Shown here in pieces: positions 43,853-51,954 of a stretch of DNA of 64,000 nt. The stretch is from Planctomyces sp. SH-PL14. Its GTDB lineage: Bacteria > Planctomycetota > Planctomycetia > Planctomycetales > Planctomycetaceae. The translations under genes and the position numbers were made by a program. The stretch's first letter is position 1, and every line of letters begins with the position of its first letter. The notes under the pieces were generated by a model. That model did not search any database. It was not told the origin of the DNA and saw only the letters and a program-made list of their open reading frames with translations. The stretch is taken from NCBI RefSeq assembly GCF_001610835.1, contig NZ_CP011270.1, positions 7,644,001-7,708,000 on the forward strand, written 5' to 3'.

Positions 43853-44275
43853 ATGAACTTTCGCTTCGCGACGCACGCCGATGCCCCTGAGCTGGCCGCT
43901 TTGAATCACGCTCTGATTCGAGACGAGGGACACCGCAATCCGATGACCGTCGGGCAACTGGCCCAGCGAATGACGGAGTTCCTCGCGAACGGATATCGGG
44001 CGACTGTCTTCGAGATCGACGAGTCGACCGCCGGCTATGCCCTGTACCGGTTTGACCCCGAATGGGTTTATCTGCGGCAGTTTTACGTGCGGCCCGAGTG
44101 CCGTCGGCGGGGAATCGGCCGAGCGGCCCTCCAATGGCTTCGCGCCAATGCCTGGACCGATTCCCGGAGAGTTCGCGTCGAGGTGCTTGTGGGAAACACG
44201 GCCGGGATCGCCTTCTGGCGCGCGGCTGGCTTTGCCGACTACTGCCTGACGCTGGAACTGGAGCGAGGCGGTTGA
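43853..44275 (+). CDS. GNAT family N-acetyltransferase
   Basis: A 140-residue GNAT acetyltransferase. Motif A (acetyl-CoA pyrophosphate loop) is RPECRRRGIGRAAL at ~81-94, preceded by the beta-4 strand VYLRQFYV and followed by AFWRAAGFADY typical of motif B. The substrate is unknown. ATG 43853 follows the Uma2 gene by 16 bp, likely cotranscribed; convergent with the DUF1801 gene (1 bp apart). Confidence 0.85.
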   Translation: MNFRFATHADAPELAALNHALIRDEGHRNPMTVGQLAQRMTEFLANGYRATVFEIDESTAGYALYRFDPEWVYLRQFYVRPECRRRGIGRAALQWLRANAWTDSRRVRVEVLVGNTAGIAFWRAAGFADYCLTLELERGG

Positions 44276-44276
44276 C

Positions 44277-44726
44277 TCACTCGCTCTTTGGCTTCCTGGG
44301 AGAGCGGGCTGGTCGAGCGGTTGTCTGGGCCGACGTGTTGAGAGCGATGGCGGCGCGGATCAGGGCTTTCAGCCCCTTTTCGTTGATCTTGTCCCCCTCG
44401 CGGAAATCGATGGCGCGGCGGGTGTTTCCTTCCAGGCTGGAGTTGAAGAGGCCGGCCGGATCCGGGAGCGAGGCCCCCTTGGGGAAGGTCAGCTTCACCG
44501 CGGCTTTGTAGGACTCGCCGGTGCAGAGGATTCCGGCGTGCGACCAGACCGGGACGCTCCACTTCCACTCCTCGACGACTTCGGGATCGGCGTCCCGGAT
44601 GAGGGCGCGGATCCGCGTGAGCGTCTCGCCCCGCCAGTCGCTGAGCTCCTGAATTCTCGCGTCGATCAGCTGAGAGGGCGAAGCGTCGATCTTGGCGTCT
44701 TTCGAGCTGCTGGCTGCTTTCTTCAT
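44277..44726 (-). CDS. DUF1801 domain protein
   Basis: A 149-residue protein with a YdhG/YjbR-like fold. Family text is visible: LSDWRGETLTRIRALIRDADPEVVEEWKWSVPVWSHAGILC, KAAVKLTFPKGASLPDP. The biochemical function is not established. The C-terminus (SAQTTARPARSPRKPKSE) is basic. Tandem with a second DUF1801 gene upstream (41 bp), probably one operon. Confidence 0.8.
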   Translation of the reverse strand: MKKAASSSKDAKIDASPSQLIDARIQELSDWRGETLTRIRALIRDADPEVVEEWKWSVPVWSHAGILCTGESYKAAVKLTFPKGASLPDPAGLFNSSLEGNTRRAIDFREGDKINEKGLKALIRAAIALNTSAQTTARPARSPRKPKSE

Positions 44727-44766
44727 CGTGTTCTCGCTTGGCCGTGACTGGTGCCTCGCCGATCTG

Positions 44767-45321
44767 TCACATTCGTTCGCCGGGCATCTGGCTGGCCTGC
44801 TTCACCCAATTGACGAATTGAGCTTCGTCGAGCGAGTCGTCTTCGCGGATGTCGAGGTAGCGGACTTCCTTCTGCTTGGACTCACCCGGCGGGAGGGGGC
44901 GGAGGGAGGCGCCTCGGAAGAAGGCGACTTTGACGTACTTGTTGAAGACATGGAGGCCGAGGAACCAGCCATCGCCCTCGATACCGTAGAGGGGCGAATT
45001 CCATTTGACCGCCTTCTGGACGTGGGGGACGGTCCGGGTGATCAGGGCGTCAAGGCGGCGGCCGAGGTCGCTTTTCCAGCCGGGCATCGCTGCGATGTAG
45101 GCCTGGACCGGGGCGTCGCCGTAGCCCTTGGCGATCTGCGGGTTGCCTCCTGAGAGGAGGACCGGCCCGGCTCCGTCCGCGGAAGCGGACTTCGCGGCGG
45201 CCTTCCGCGGTTTGGTCGCCTTCGCGGTGGCTCGCTTGGCCGCAGTGGTCTTCGCCGCGGTTTTCTTCGCGGGCGTCTTCTTCGTTGCTTTGACCGCTTT
45301 CTTGGGCGTCTTGCCGGCCAT
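44767..45321 (-). CDS. DUF1801 domain protein with histone H1-like N-terminal extension
   Basis: A 184-residue protein. Residues 1-48 are a Lys/Ala/Thr-rich tail (KKTPAKKTAAKTTAAK) of histone H1 type; the rest is a DUF1801 domain (YIAAMPGWKSDLGRRLDALI, VKWNSPLYGIEGDGWFLGLHVFNKYVKVAFF). The tail would bind DNA nonspecifically; the domain's role is unknown. ATG 45321 has GAGTGACC nearby; GTG 45330 is an alternative three codons upstream. Confidence 0.8.
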   Translation of the reverse strand: MAGKTPKKAVKATKKTPAKKTAAKTTAAKRATAKATKPRKAAAKSASADGAGPVLLSGGNPQIAKGYGDAPVQAYIAAMPGWKSDLGRRLDALITRTVPHVQKAVKWNSPLYGIEGDGWFLGLHVFNKYVKVAFFRGASLRPLPPGESKQKEVRYLDIREDDSLDEAQFVNWVKQASQMPGERM

Positions 45322-45375
45322 CGTGGTCACTCTCGATGTGCGGGAGCGGGGGCGTCGATGATGCGCTTTATACCG

Positions 45376-45600
45376 TCACTCCGCCGGAACGGCTGCGGCG
45401 TCCTTCGAGAACAGCCGCCGGAGGAGGTGTCCCTTCCACATCCAGAGGCCGGAGAGGGCCAGGATCGGGAGGAAGACGTACCGCGTGGGGCCGGCGTACT
45501 TGGGGATCTCTTCGAACGGACTGTAGACGTAGCCGAAGATCGGGATGCTGAAGACGATGTGGATCCAGCGGACGATGGCGCGTTGCGTGCTTGGCTTCAT
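45376..45600 (-). CDS. Small membrane protein
   Basis: A 74-residue protein with two hydrophobic segments (IVRWIHIVFSIPIFGYVYSPF and YVFLPILALSGLWMWKG), probably an integral membrane protein. Basic ends favour cytoplasmic termini. Family not recognised. It lies just downstream of the SRPBCC gene on the same strand (45 bp gap), perhaps in the ArsR-SRPBCC operon. Confidence 0.7.
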   Translation of the reverse strand: MKPSTQRAIVRWIHIVFSIPIFGYVYSPFEEIPKYAGPTRYVFLPILALSGLWMWKGHLLRRLFSKDAAAVPAE

Positions 45601-45645
45601 GGTGTTGTGGTGGGCGGTGGAGTGGGCTCCGTCCTGATGGGGCTT

Positions 45646-46089
45646 CTACGGCGCGTCGGTCGTCCGTTTCGCGACGACGGTGGCGAGCTGGCCGAGCATT
45701 CGGGCCCAGCCGTATTCGGCTCCCTTGAAGGCCTGGTCGCCGCCGACCTGGGAGAGATCGAAGCCGGCGTGCTCGAACAGGAGCCGCGTGCCAGGGCCGT
45801 CGGGTTCGAGGCGGTAAGAGACCTGGGTGTTGGCGACGGGGCCGGCGACTGACCAGGAGAAGACGAGGCGGCTGGGGGGCTCGCACTCCAGGACCTCGCA
45901 GCGGACGGTGAGGCCGTCGAAGCGGACCTTGGGGTTTGGCGGGACCTGGAACGTGAACTGGTGGCCGACGCGGGGTTCGAAGTCGTTGGGGTACATCCAC
46001 TCGGCGAGCGTGGCGCGGTCGGTGATGGCCTGCCAGACCTGTTCCGGTGGTTGTGGGAAGAGGAGTTCTCTTCGAATGATGTTGTTCAT
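45646..46089 (-). CDS. SRPBCC / AHSA1-type domain protein
   Basis: A 147-residue START/AHSA1 fold protein: N-terminal FPQPPEQVWQAITDRATLAEWMYP, LECEPPSRLVFSWSV, LLFEHAGFD and C-terminal GWARMLGQLATVV. Such domains bind hydrophobic ligands and are very often encoded behind an ArsR-type repressor, as here. ATG 46089 overlaps the ArsR stop (ATGA), showing coupling. Confidence 0.88.
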   Translation of the reverse strand: MNNIIRRELLFPQPPEQVWQAITDRATLAEWMYPNDFEPRVGHQFTFQVPPNPKVRFDGLTVRCEVLECEPPSRLVFSWSVAGPVANTQVSYRLEPDGPGTRLLFEHAGFDLSQVGGDQAFKGAEYGWARMLGQLATVVAKRTTDAP

Positions 46090-46418
46090 TCCGGCTTTCT
46101 TTTCGCGAGCAGTTCCTGGAGACGGCGGAAACGCTCGTCCCAGAACTGTTCGTAGTGGGCCATCCAGTCCCGCACCGGGGCGAGGCCGCCGGGGACGAGG
46201 CGGTAGTGTCGTTCGCGGCCGTGCCGCTGCTCCGAGACCAGGCCGGCGTTCAGCAGGATGCGGAGGTGCTGGGAGACGGCGGGGCGGCTCATCTGGAACT
46301 CGCCCGCGATGGTGTTGACCGAGCGCTCGGCCTCGACGAGCAGGTCCAGCATCCGGCGACGTGCGGGGTGGCTGATGGCCCCGAAGACATCCGGTTCTCG
46401 TTCTGAGGTCATCACCAT
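46086..46418 (-). CDS. ArsR-family winged helix transcriptional regulator
   Basis: A 110-residue repressor-type protein. The HTH is plain: FGAISHPARRRMLDLLVEAERSVNTIAGEFQMSRPAVSQHLRILLNAGLVSEQRHGRERHYRL. No metal-binding CxC is present, so it is probably not a metal sensor; the linked SRPBCC protein suggests an organic ligand. Starts at 46427 (GTG), 46418 or 46412 (ATG) are all possible; 46418 is used. The promoter would lie in the 60 bp before the repeat copy F. Confidence 0.88.
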   Translation of the reverse strand: MVMTSEREPDVFGAISHPARRRMLDLLVEAERSVNTIAGEFQMSRPAVSQHLRILLNAGLVSEQRHGRERHYRLVPGGLAPVRDWMAHYEQFWDERFRRLQELLAKRKPE

Positions 46419-46483
46419 GCGGGACACAATAGGTAAGGGAAGTCTTACCAGTCAAGCGAAGTGCGAGTTGGGGAATTCGTCAA

Positions 46484-46720
46484 ACCGTTCCTGCCGGCAC
46501 GGCTACGCCATCTCAAACCCAACGTGCCTCGGCAGCCTGGGGTCAAGGGGGCCACGCCCCCTTGCCGCCGGAGGCACTTCCATGAGGAACCGTGGGACAC
46601 AACGGGCGTCCGCTTTGTGGGAAATCTCCCGACGAGAGGGCCTCCGGCGGGCAAAGGGCCACACAGGCCCCTCCGCACTCCCCACCAAGGGCGAGCCCCT
46701 GGACTCCGGCTGGGGTGTGC
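46484..46720 (-). repeat. Dispersed palindromic repeat, copy F (centre deleted)
   Basis: Reverse orientation. Right module (CTCAAACCCAACGTGCC, GGTCAAGGGGGCCACGCCCCC, GCCGCCGGAGGCAC) is followed by CACAACGGGCGTCCG, then jumps directly to the left module (GAGGGCCTCCGGCGGGC...CTGGACTCC), missing about 95 bp of the centre. It ends 28 bp before the methyltransferase stop codon. Confidence 0.85.
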
Positions 46721-46747
46721 ACATCGAGACGGAAGGTGCGCTCCGCT

Positions 46748-47614
46748 TCACTCTGCGGTGGTCGCGACGAGCAGTTCCTCAGAGTTGCTGGGAGGACGAA
46801 GGCCGTCAGTCCGACCGGCGAAGTAGCGATCGCCGAGTTCAACGGCCGAGACATGCTGAACATGGCGGAAGCCGCATTCGCGGGCGAGGTCGAGCATCTC
46901 CGCGGGCGTAAAGAAGCTCAGGAAGGGAGTCCCGCTCGCCTTCGCCCCTTCGACCGCTCGCTCCAGGCCGGGCCGGATCGCCGGATCCGCGAACTCGATC
47001 GGCAGAAGGAACGACATCACGAATGTCGAACCCGGCGCCAGATGCGTCATCCGGCGGAGCGTGGCGGCGATCGCTCCACGGGTCAGGTACATGCTGACCC
47101 CCAGCGAGGCGACGACCGCCGGCCGGCTCGCATCGAAGCCGTTCTCGACAAGCCGCTGCCACCAGTCATCGCCCGCCTCGAAGTCGACCGGAACGAGCCG
47201 CAGGAACGGAGGCACGCCGAGCCCCAGTTCGGTCAGACGCTGGCGTTTCCACTGCTGGGGGCCGGGCTGGTCGACCTCGAAGACGAGCATCCGGGAGCCG
47301 ATCTCCGGGCGTCGCTGAGCGAAGGTGTCGAGCCCCGCCCCGAGAAGAACGTACTGGCCGACGCCGCGGTCCGCCTGCTCCGCCACGAGGTCTTCGACAA
47401 AGCGGGCGCGGGCCACGATCGCCGCCCGAAACGGCTTCGTGAACGGGCTCATGTCCGGTCGGTTCCGCCAGCCGTCCTCCGGCGCGGCGAGCTTGAGGCC
47501 GAGGTCGTCTTCGAAGACGTGCGGCGGCGGATCGACTTCGACGTGCAGGGCCCGCCACAGGGCGACCCGTATGGCGGTGTTGTCCGGTTCGATGAGAGAC
47601 GGGCTCTGGCTCAT
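46748..47614 (-). CDS. SAM-dependent methyltransferase (TIGR00027 / leucine carboxyl methyltransferase-like)
   Basis: A 288-residue class I methyltransferase. The SAM loop is VLLGAGLDTFAQRRPE; FEVDQPGPQQWKRQRL is the acidic end of strand 2 typical of this family; ASLGVSMYLTRGAIAATLRRM follows. Homologues methylate carboxyl or hydroxyl groups of small molecules or proteins; the substrate is unknown. ATG 47614 has GGGGAG about ten bases upstream and is preferred; the frame runs open to 47962 without similarity. Confidence 0.85.
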   Translation of the reverse strand: MSQSPSLIEPDNTAIRVALWRALHVEVDPPPHVFEDDLGLKLAAPEDGWRNRPDMSPFTKPFRAAIVARARFVEDLVAEQADRGVGQYVLLGAGLDTFAQRRPEIGSRMLVFEVDQPGPQQWKRQRLTELGLGVPPFLRLVPVDFEAGDDWWQRLVENGFDASRPAVVASLGVSMYLTRGAIAATLRRMTHLAPGSTFVMSFLLPIEFADPAIRPGLERAVEGAKASGTPFLSFFTPAEMLDLARECGFRHVQHVSAVELGDRYFAGRTDGLRPPSNSEELLVATTAE

Positions 47615-47921
47615 GGCTGTTGAACTCCCCGAAGCGGAGTCTGCCCCGACCTCCGCCGACTCGTGGTGCCCCCCCTGCCCCAGAGTTTCCACCCCCTCCG
47701 TCGCCCGTTCAATCGTGGTGACGTTCCGGGGATCCGGAATCGATTCCCGATCGTGTCGCGCTCGACCAGAACCTTCGGGATCGACCGCAGCAGCGGCTGT
47801 CAATGGATGCAAGGTCCCGGGGCCGGACAGGTTAGTTTTCGCGGTCGTGTCGACGCGGTAAACCTTGATGCGTGCGGTGGTTTCCGTCGTTTCGGAAAAG
47901 GTCTTGCGACCATACCATTCC

Positions 47922-47950
47922 TTGTGACCCGCGGTGTGCGCTTGTAAACT
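47922..47950 (+). promoter_or_regulatory. Candidate sigma-70-type promoter of gap
   Basis: TTGTGA (47922-47927) and TAAACT (47945-47950) are separated by exactly 17 bp and lie 49 bp before the GTG start of gap. The rest of 47615-47921 shows no gene. Confidence 0.5.
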
Positions 47951-47998
47951 CTCGCCGCGCAATTAAGCGAAGAACCGCATTTTCGGAGGAAATCAGAA

Positions 47999-49024
47999 GT
48001 GGCAGTTGCCGTCGGTATCAATGGATTCGGTCGAATTGGACGTATCTCGCTGCGGGCCATGCTTAAGCGTGGCGGTGAATTCGATGTGCTGGCCATCAAC
48101 GACCTCAGCGATCCGAAGGCGCTGGCTGTTCTCTTCAAGTACGACAGCATCCAGGGTCGCTACGAAGGCGAAGTGAAGGCTGAAGGGGACTCGCTCATCA
48201 TCGACGGCAAGAAGATCAAGGTCGTCGCCGAGCGCGATCCGGCCAAGCTGCCGTGGAAGTCGATGGGCGTGAAGGTCGCCCTCGAGTCGACCGGCTTCTT
48301 CACGAAGCGGGCCAACGGCGACAAGCCGGGCTACGACAGCCACCTCGCCGCCGGTGCCGAGAAGGTCGTCCTGTCGGCTCCGTCCGACAAGGACTCCCCG
48401 ACGGACTACACCTGCGTCATGGGTGTGAACGACGCCGGCCTGACCGCCGCTCACAAGACCGTCTCGAACGCGAGCTGCACCACCAACTGCCTGGCCCCTC
48501 TGGCCAAGGTCCTGGATGAGCAGTTCGGCATCGAGAAGGGGCTGATGACCACGGTTCACGCCTACACGAACGACCAGCGCGTCTCGGACCAGATCCACAG
48601 CGATCTCCGCCGGGCCCGTGCGGCCGCTCTCAACATCATCCCGACCTCGACCGGTGCCGCGAAGGCGGTCGGCGAAGTGCTGCCGAAGCTGAACGGCAAG
48701 CTGACCGGGATTTCGCTCCGCGTTCCGGTTGGAACCGGCTCGGTGACCGACCTCGTCGCCGTCATGGGCAAGACCGTGACCGTCGAGTCCGTCAACGCCG
48801 CGATCAAGGAAGCGGCCGAAGGTCCTCTCAAGGGGATCCTGGTTTACAACACCGACCCGATCGTCTCGAGCGACGTCATCGGTCACCCGGCTTCGAGCAT
48901 CTTCGATGCGAGCTGGACGCAGGTCATCGGCGGGAACCTCCTGAAGGTTCTCAGCTGGTACGACAACGAGTTCGGCTACTCCAACCGGACGGCCGACCTG
49001 ATCGCCAAGATTGCGAAGCTCTAA
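47999..49024 (+). CDS. gap: Type I glyceraldehyde-3-phosphate dehydrogenase
   Basis: Oxidises glyceraldehyde 3-phosphate to 1,3-bisphosphoglycerate in glycolysis/gluconeogenesis. The 341-residue protein has the NAD loop [10 protein letters not shown], catalytic Cys about residue 160 in [24 protein letters not shown] and C-terminal [15 protein letters not shown] 47999 follows GGAGGA nine bases upstream; a good promoter lies ahead. Codon use is strongly biased, as expected for a highly expressed gene. Followed by an 11 bp perfect hairpin. Confidence 0.97.
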   Translation: MAVAVGINGFGRIGRISLRAMLKRGGEFDVLAINDLSDPKALAVLFKYDSIQGRYEGEVKAEGDSLIIDGKKIKVVAERDPAKLPWKSMGVKVALESTGFFTKRANGDKPGYDSHLAAGAEKVVLSAPSDKDSPTDYTCVMGVNDAGLTAAHKTVSNASCTTNCLAPLAKVLDEQFGIEKGLMTTVHAYTNDQRVSDQIHSDLRRARAAALNIIPTSTGAAKAVGEVLPKLNGKLTGISLRVPVGTGSVTDLVAVMGKTVTVESVNAAIKEAAEGPLKGILVYNTDPIVSSDVIGHPASSIFDASWTQVIGGNLLKVLSWYDNEFGYSNRTADLIAKIAKL

Positions 49025-49036
49025 GAGTCGAATCAC

Positions 49037-49072
49037 GAGAGCCATCTGCGGCACGGTCCGGAGATGGCTCTC
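49037..49072 (+). terminator. Terminator-like hairpin after gap
   Basis: GAGAGCCATCT pairs perfectly with AGATGGCTCTC around a 14-base loop, 13 bp after the stop codon. No T-tract; probable 3' end or processing structure. Confidence 0.55.
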
Positions 49073-49279
49073 GGTCTATACCGAACCTGTTACGTGCGTT
49101 GCTTTTCCGTTTGCCCCTCCGCTGAGGTTCCGCGAACGGAGTGTTCGCTCTGGACGCAACCCGGGCGACTTTGCACAATTTACACTCCCTTCAGATACGC
49201 AGTCGGTCGGAAGCGATCGAATGCGAAGCGGAACCAGGATTCTGGTGACCGCATCATTCCTTAAGGATATCCCCTACTG

Positions 49280-49984
49280 ATGGACTATTCGGTCCATGTG
49301 CAACGACTGCACGCTCAGCGTCCCGCTATTGCGCCTTCGATGTTGAAGTGCGATTTCGGCGATCTGGCGGGGGATCTTCGGCGGCTTGATGAAGGGCAGG
49401 CTCCGGTCATTCACTGGGATGTGATGGACGGGCATTTCGTTCCGAACCTGTCCTACGGGGCGATGGTGATCGAACGGAATCGGGCGCGGACGAAGACCCT
49501 CTTCGATGCGCACCTGATGGTGTCCGACCCGGCCAAGTACCTGGACGAATACGTCAAGGCGGGCTGCGAACTCATCACATTCCATATTGAAGCCGTTCCC
49601 GACCCGGTCCCGCTGCTCAGACGGATTCGCCAGTCCGGCTGCGGCGCGGGAATTGCCCTGAATCCAAAGACCTCCGTCGAGGCGATTCGGGGCGCGGTCG
49701 GAGAATGCGACCTGGTTCTCGTGATGAGCGTGGAACCGGGGTTCGGCGGACAGTCCTTCATCCCCTCCGCTCTGGAGAAGGTGCGGGAAGTCCGGCGGAC
49801 GTTCGGCAAGGAGGTCCTGATCTCCATCGACGGTGGGATCGGGACAAAGACCATCGCTTCCGCGGCTGAGGCTGGCGCGGATGTGTTTGTGGCGGGTAGC
49901 GCCATTTTCGACCAGCCCGACTACCGCACGGCGATCAACGAGCTCAGGCAACTTGCCGAGCAGGGTCGCCGCGGCGCACATTGA
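49280..49984 (+). CDS. rpe: Ribulose-phosphate 3-epimerase
   Basis: Interconverts ribulose 5-phosphate and xylulose 5-phosphate in the pentose phosphate pathway. The 234-residue TIM barrel shows IAPSMLKCDFGDL, the metal and acid residues in HWDVMDGHFVPN, FDAHLMV, MSVEPGFGGQSF and SIDGGIG. ATG 49280 has AAGGA about ten bases upstream. The pseudo-histidine-phosphatase gene begins 15 bp later, so both are probably cotranscribed. The 255 bp before it contains no supported gene. Confidence 0.95.
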   Translation: MDYSVHVQRLHAQRPAIAPSMLKCDFGDLAGDLRRLDEGQAPVIHWDVMDGHFVPNLSYGAMVIERNRARTKTLFDAHLMVSDPAKYLDEYVKAGCELITFHIEAVPDPVPLLRRIRQSGCGAGIALNPKTSVEAIRGAVGECDLVLVMSVEPGFGGQSFIPSALEKVREVRRTFGKEVLISIDGGIGTKTIASAAEAGADVFVAGSAIFDQPDYRTAINELRQLAEQGRRGAH

Positions 49985-49999
49985 GAGCCTTCGGGTTCC

Positions 50000-50623
50000 A
50001 TGTCACAGATTGTGATTCGCCCCGGCGAAACGGATTTCGATGTCCAGCATCGGATTCAAGGGGCCCTCGACCTCCCGCTCACCGAGCGGGGCCGGTCGCA
50101 GATTAACGAGATCGTGAATCAGCTTCGCGGCCACGATCTCGACGTCATCTACACCTCTCCTTCCGAGCCGGCCCGCTCTACGGCCGAGGCGGTCGGCGAG
50201 ATCCTCGATGTCCCCGTTCAGCCGATCCCCGGGCTCTGCAATGCCCATCTGGGATTGTGGCAGGGGATGCTCGTCGACGAGATCCGCCGCAAGCAGCCTC
50301 GCGTCTTCAAGCAGTGGGAAGACGAGCCGGAGGCGATCTGCCCTCCCGAAGGGGAGTCGTGCGAGGACGTCTATCAGCGGGTCCATCGGGGCCTCCGGAA
50401 GCCGATGCGGCGGGACGAGAGTTTCGCCATTGTCGCTTCGGAGCCGGTGGCGACCGTGATCGTCTCGGTCCTCAAGGGGAAGCAGCCCGAGTTCTGCGGT
50501 CCCCATACGGGAGGATGTTCCCGGCAGCTCGTCGAGTTTGTTGACGCGGACGCGGAACGTTCCGATGATCTCCTGACTTCCTCCAACCCGTTTTTGTGGT
50601 GGCGGGGCGTGGCACAGCAGTGA
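50000..50623 (+). CDS. Histidine phosphatase-like protein lacking catalytic residues (probable pseudoenzyme)
   Basis: A 207-residue protein with the phosphoglycerate mutase/histidine phosphatase fold (RIQGALDLPLTERGRSQINEI; IYTSPSEPARSTAEAVGE with the conserved Arg59). However, the catalytic RHGE is RPGE (His8 changed to Pro), the proton-donor Glu of the G-x-W-E-G turn is Gln88 (GLWQGM), and the second His of SHG is Glu148 (ASEPV). Three of the key residues are gone, so phosphatase activity is unlikely; a regulatory or binding role is inferred. It follows rpe by 15 bp. Start ATG 50000. Confidence 0.8.
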   Translation: MSQIVIRPGETDFDVQHRIQGALDLPLTERGRSQINEIVNQLRGHDLDVIYTSPSEPARSTAEAVGEILDVPVQPIPGLCNAHLGLWQGMLVDEIRRKQPRVFKQWEDEPEAICPPEGESCEDVYQRVHRGLRKPMRRDESFAIVASEPVATVIVSVLKGKQPEFCGPHTGGCSRQLVEFVDADAERSDDLLTSSNPFLWWRGVAQQ

Positions 50624-50737
50624 CCGTCTCGGACGCACGGTGGAGGTCCGGGGTCGAGAGTTCAGGGTGAGAGCTGAGCGCGAAACGCCCTCGGCCCTCG
50701 CCTTTTGAACCTGGCTTTTCCCTCCCGGGATCCCGAA

Positions 50738-51622
50738 ATGGATGCGGACGCCGTCAACGCGACCGAGAACGGTCTGCCTCAGTCTCCTCCGGATGCCCCT
50801 GCGCCGCTGAAAGAGCCGCGCAAGAAACGTGGCGTTCCCGAGGGGCTGTGGATCCGCTGCGAGCGCTGCCAGGCGCCGAACTTCCGCAAGCACCTCGAGC
50901 AGAACCTGAACCTCTGCCTGGAGTGCGGCCATCACTTCTACGTCCCGGCCAAGTTGCGGATCGCGCAGCTGCTGGACGCGGACTCGTTTGAAGAGTGGTT
51001 CCCGAACCTCATGCCGGTCGATCCGCTCGGGTTCACGGACAAGAAGGCCTACAAGGTCCGTCTGGTCGAGGAGCAGAAGAAGACGGGGATGAACGACGCG
51101 TGCGTCGTCGGCAAGGGGTATATGCGGGGCCGTCCGCTCGTCTTCGGCCTGACCGACTCCTCGTTCATCATGGGGAGCATGGGCTCGGTCGTTGGCGAGA
51201 AGCTGACGCGGGCGATCGAAGAGGCGACGAAACAGAAGCTGCCGCTCCTCATCATCAGCGGTTCGGGGGGCGGAGCCCGGATGCACGAGGGGATTTTCTC
51301 GCTCATGCAGATGGGGAAGGTTTCGGCGGCGCTGGCCCGTTATCACGAATGCGGCGGGCTCTACATTTCTGTCCTGACGAACCCGACGATGGGTGGTGTG
51401 GCCGCCAGTTTCGCTTCGCTGGGGGACATCGTGATCGCTGAGCCGGAGGCGCTGATTGGCTTCGCCGGGCCGCGGGTCATCGAGGCGACGGTCAAGCAGA
51501 AGCTTCCCGAGGGCTTCCAGAAGAGCGAGTTCCTGCTGAAGAAGGGCTTTGTCGACCGCATTATTCCTCGTCCGGAGCTCCGGACGGAGATTTCGCGGAT
51601 CATCGACTACTGCACGCGGTAG
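50738..51622 (+). CDS. accD: Acetyl-CoA carboxylase carboxyltransferase beta subunit
   Basis: Transfers the carboxyl group from biotin to acetyl-CoA, the first step of fatty acid synthesis, with AccA. The 294-residue protein has the N-terminal Cys4 zinc ribbon (C41, C44, C60, C63), then the crotonase-like domain ([58 protein letters not shown]). ATG 50738 is preferred over TTG 50705; GGGA lies upstream. accA is not adjacent. A repeat copy starts 4 bp after the stop codon. Confidence 0.95.
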   Translation: MDADAVNATENGLPQSPPDAPAPLKEPRKKRGVPEGLWIRCERCQAPNFRKHLEQNLNLCLECGHHFYVPAKLRIAQLLDADSFEEWFPNLMPVDPLGFTDKKAYKVRLVEEQKKTGMNDACVVGKGYMRGRPLVFGLTDSSFIMGSMGSVVGEKLTRAIEEATKQKLPLLIISGSGGGARMHEGIFSLMQMGKVSAALARYHECGGLYISVLTNPTMGGVAASFASLGDIVIAEPEALIGFAGPRVIEATVKQKLPEGFQKSEFLLKKGFVDRIIPRPELRTEISRIIDYCTR

Positions 51623-51625
51623 ATC

Positions 51626-51954
51626 ACCGGGTCCAGGGGCACCCTGGTCAGGGGGTGCAGGGGGCAGAATGCCCCTTGCCCGCCGGAGGCCTAGCCGTCG
51701 GGGACTGTCTGAAGGAGCACATGTCCAAGCGGGGACAACGTGCCGGATGCCCCCTCACCAACCCGCGGGGATTGCAAAGCAAGCGGTGTCGATTGAGGGA
51801 GTCCTCATAGCCGGGACCACAAAACGGACGTCCGTTGTGTCCCACGGTTCCTCATGGAAGTGCCTCCGGCGGCAAGGGGGCGAGGCCCCCTTGACCCCAG
51901 CGGCCGTGGCACGTTGGGTTTGAGCCAACAGAACCGCGTCGGCCAGCATGCGGT
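51626..51954 (+). repeat. Dispersed palindromic repeat, copy G (full length)
   Basis: All modules are present, from CCGGGTCCAGGGGCACCCTGG to TTGGGTTTGAGCC and CGTCGGCC. It exactly fills the gap between the convergent accD stop (51622) and the stop of the large propeller gene (51955), leaving three bases on one side and none on the other. Confidence 0.92.
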
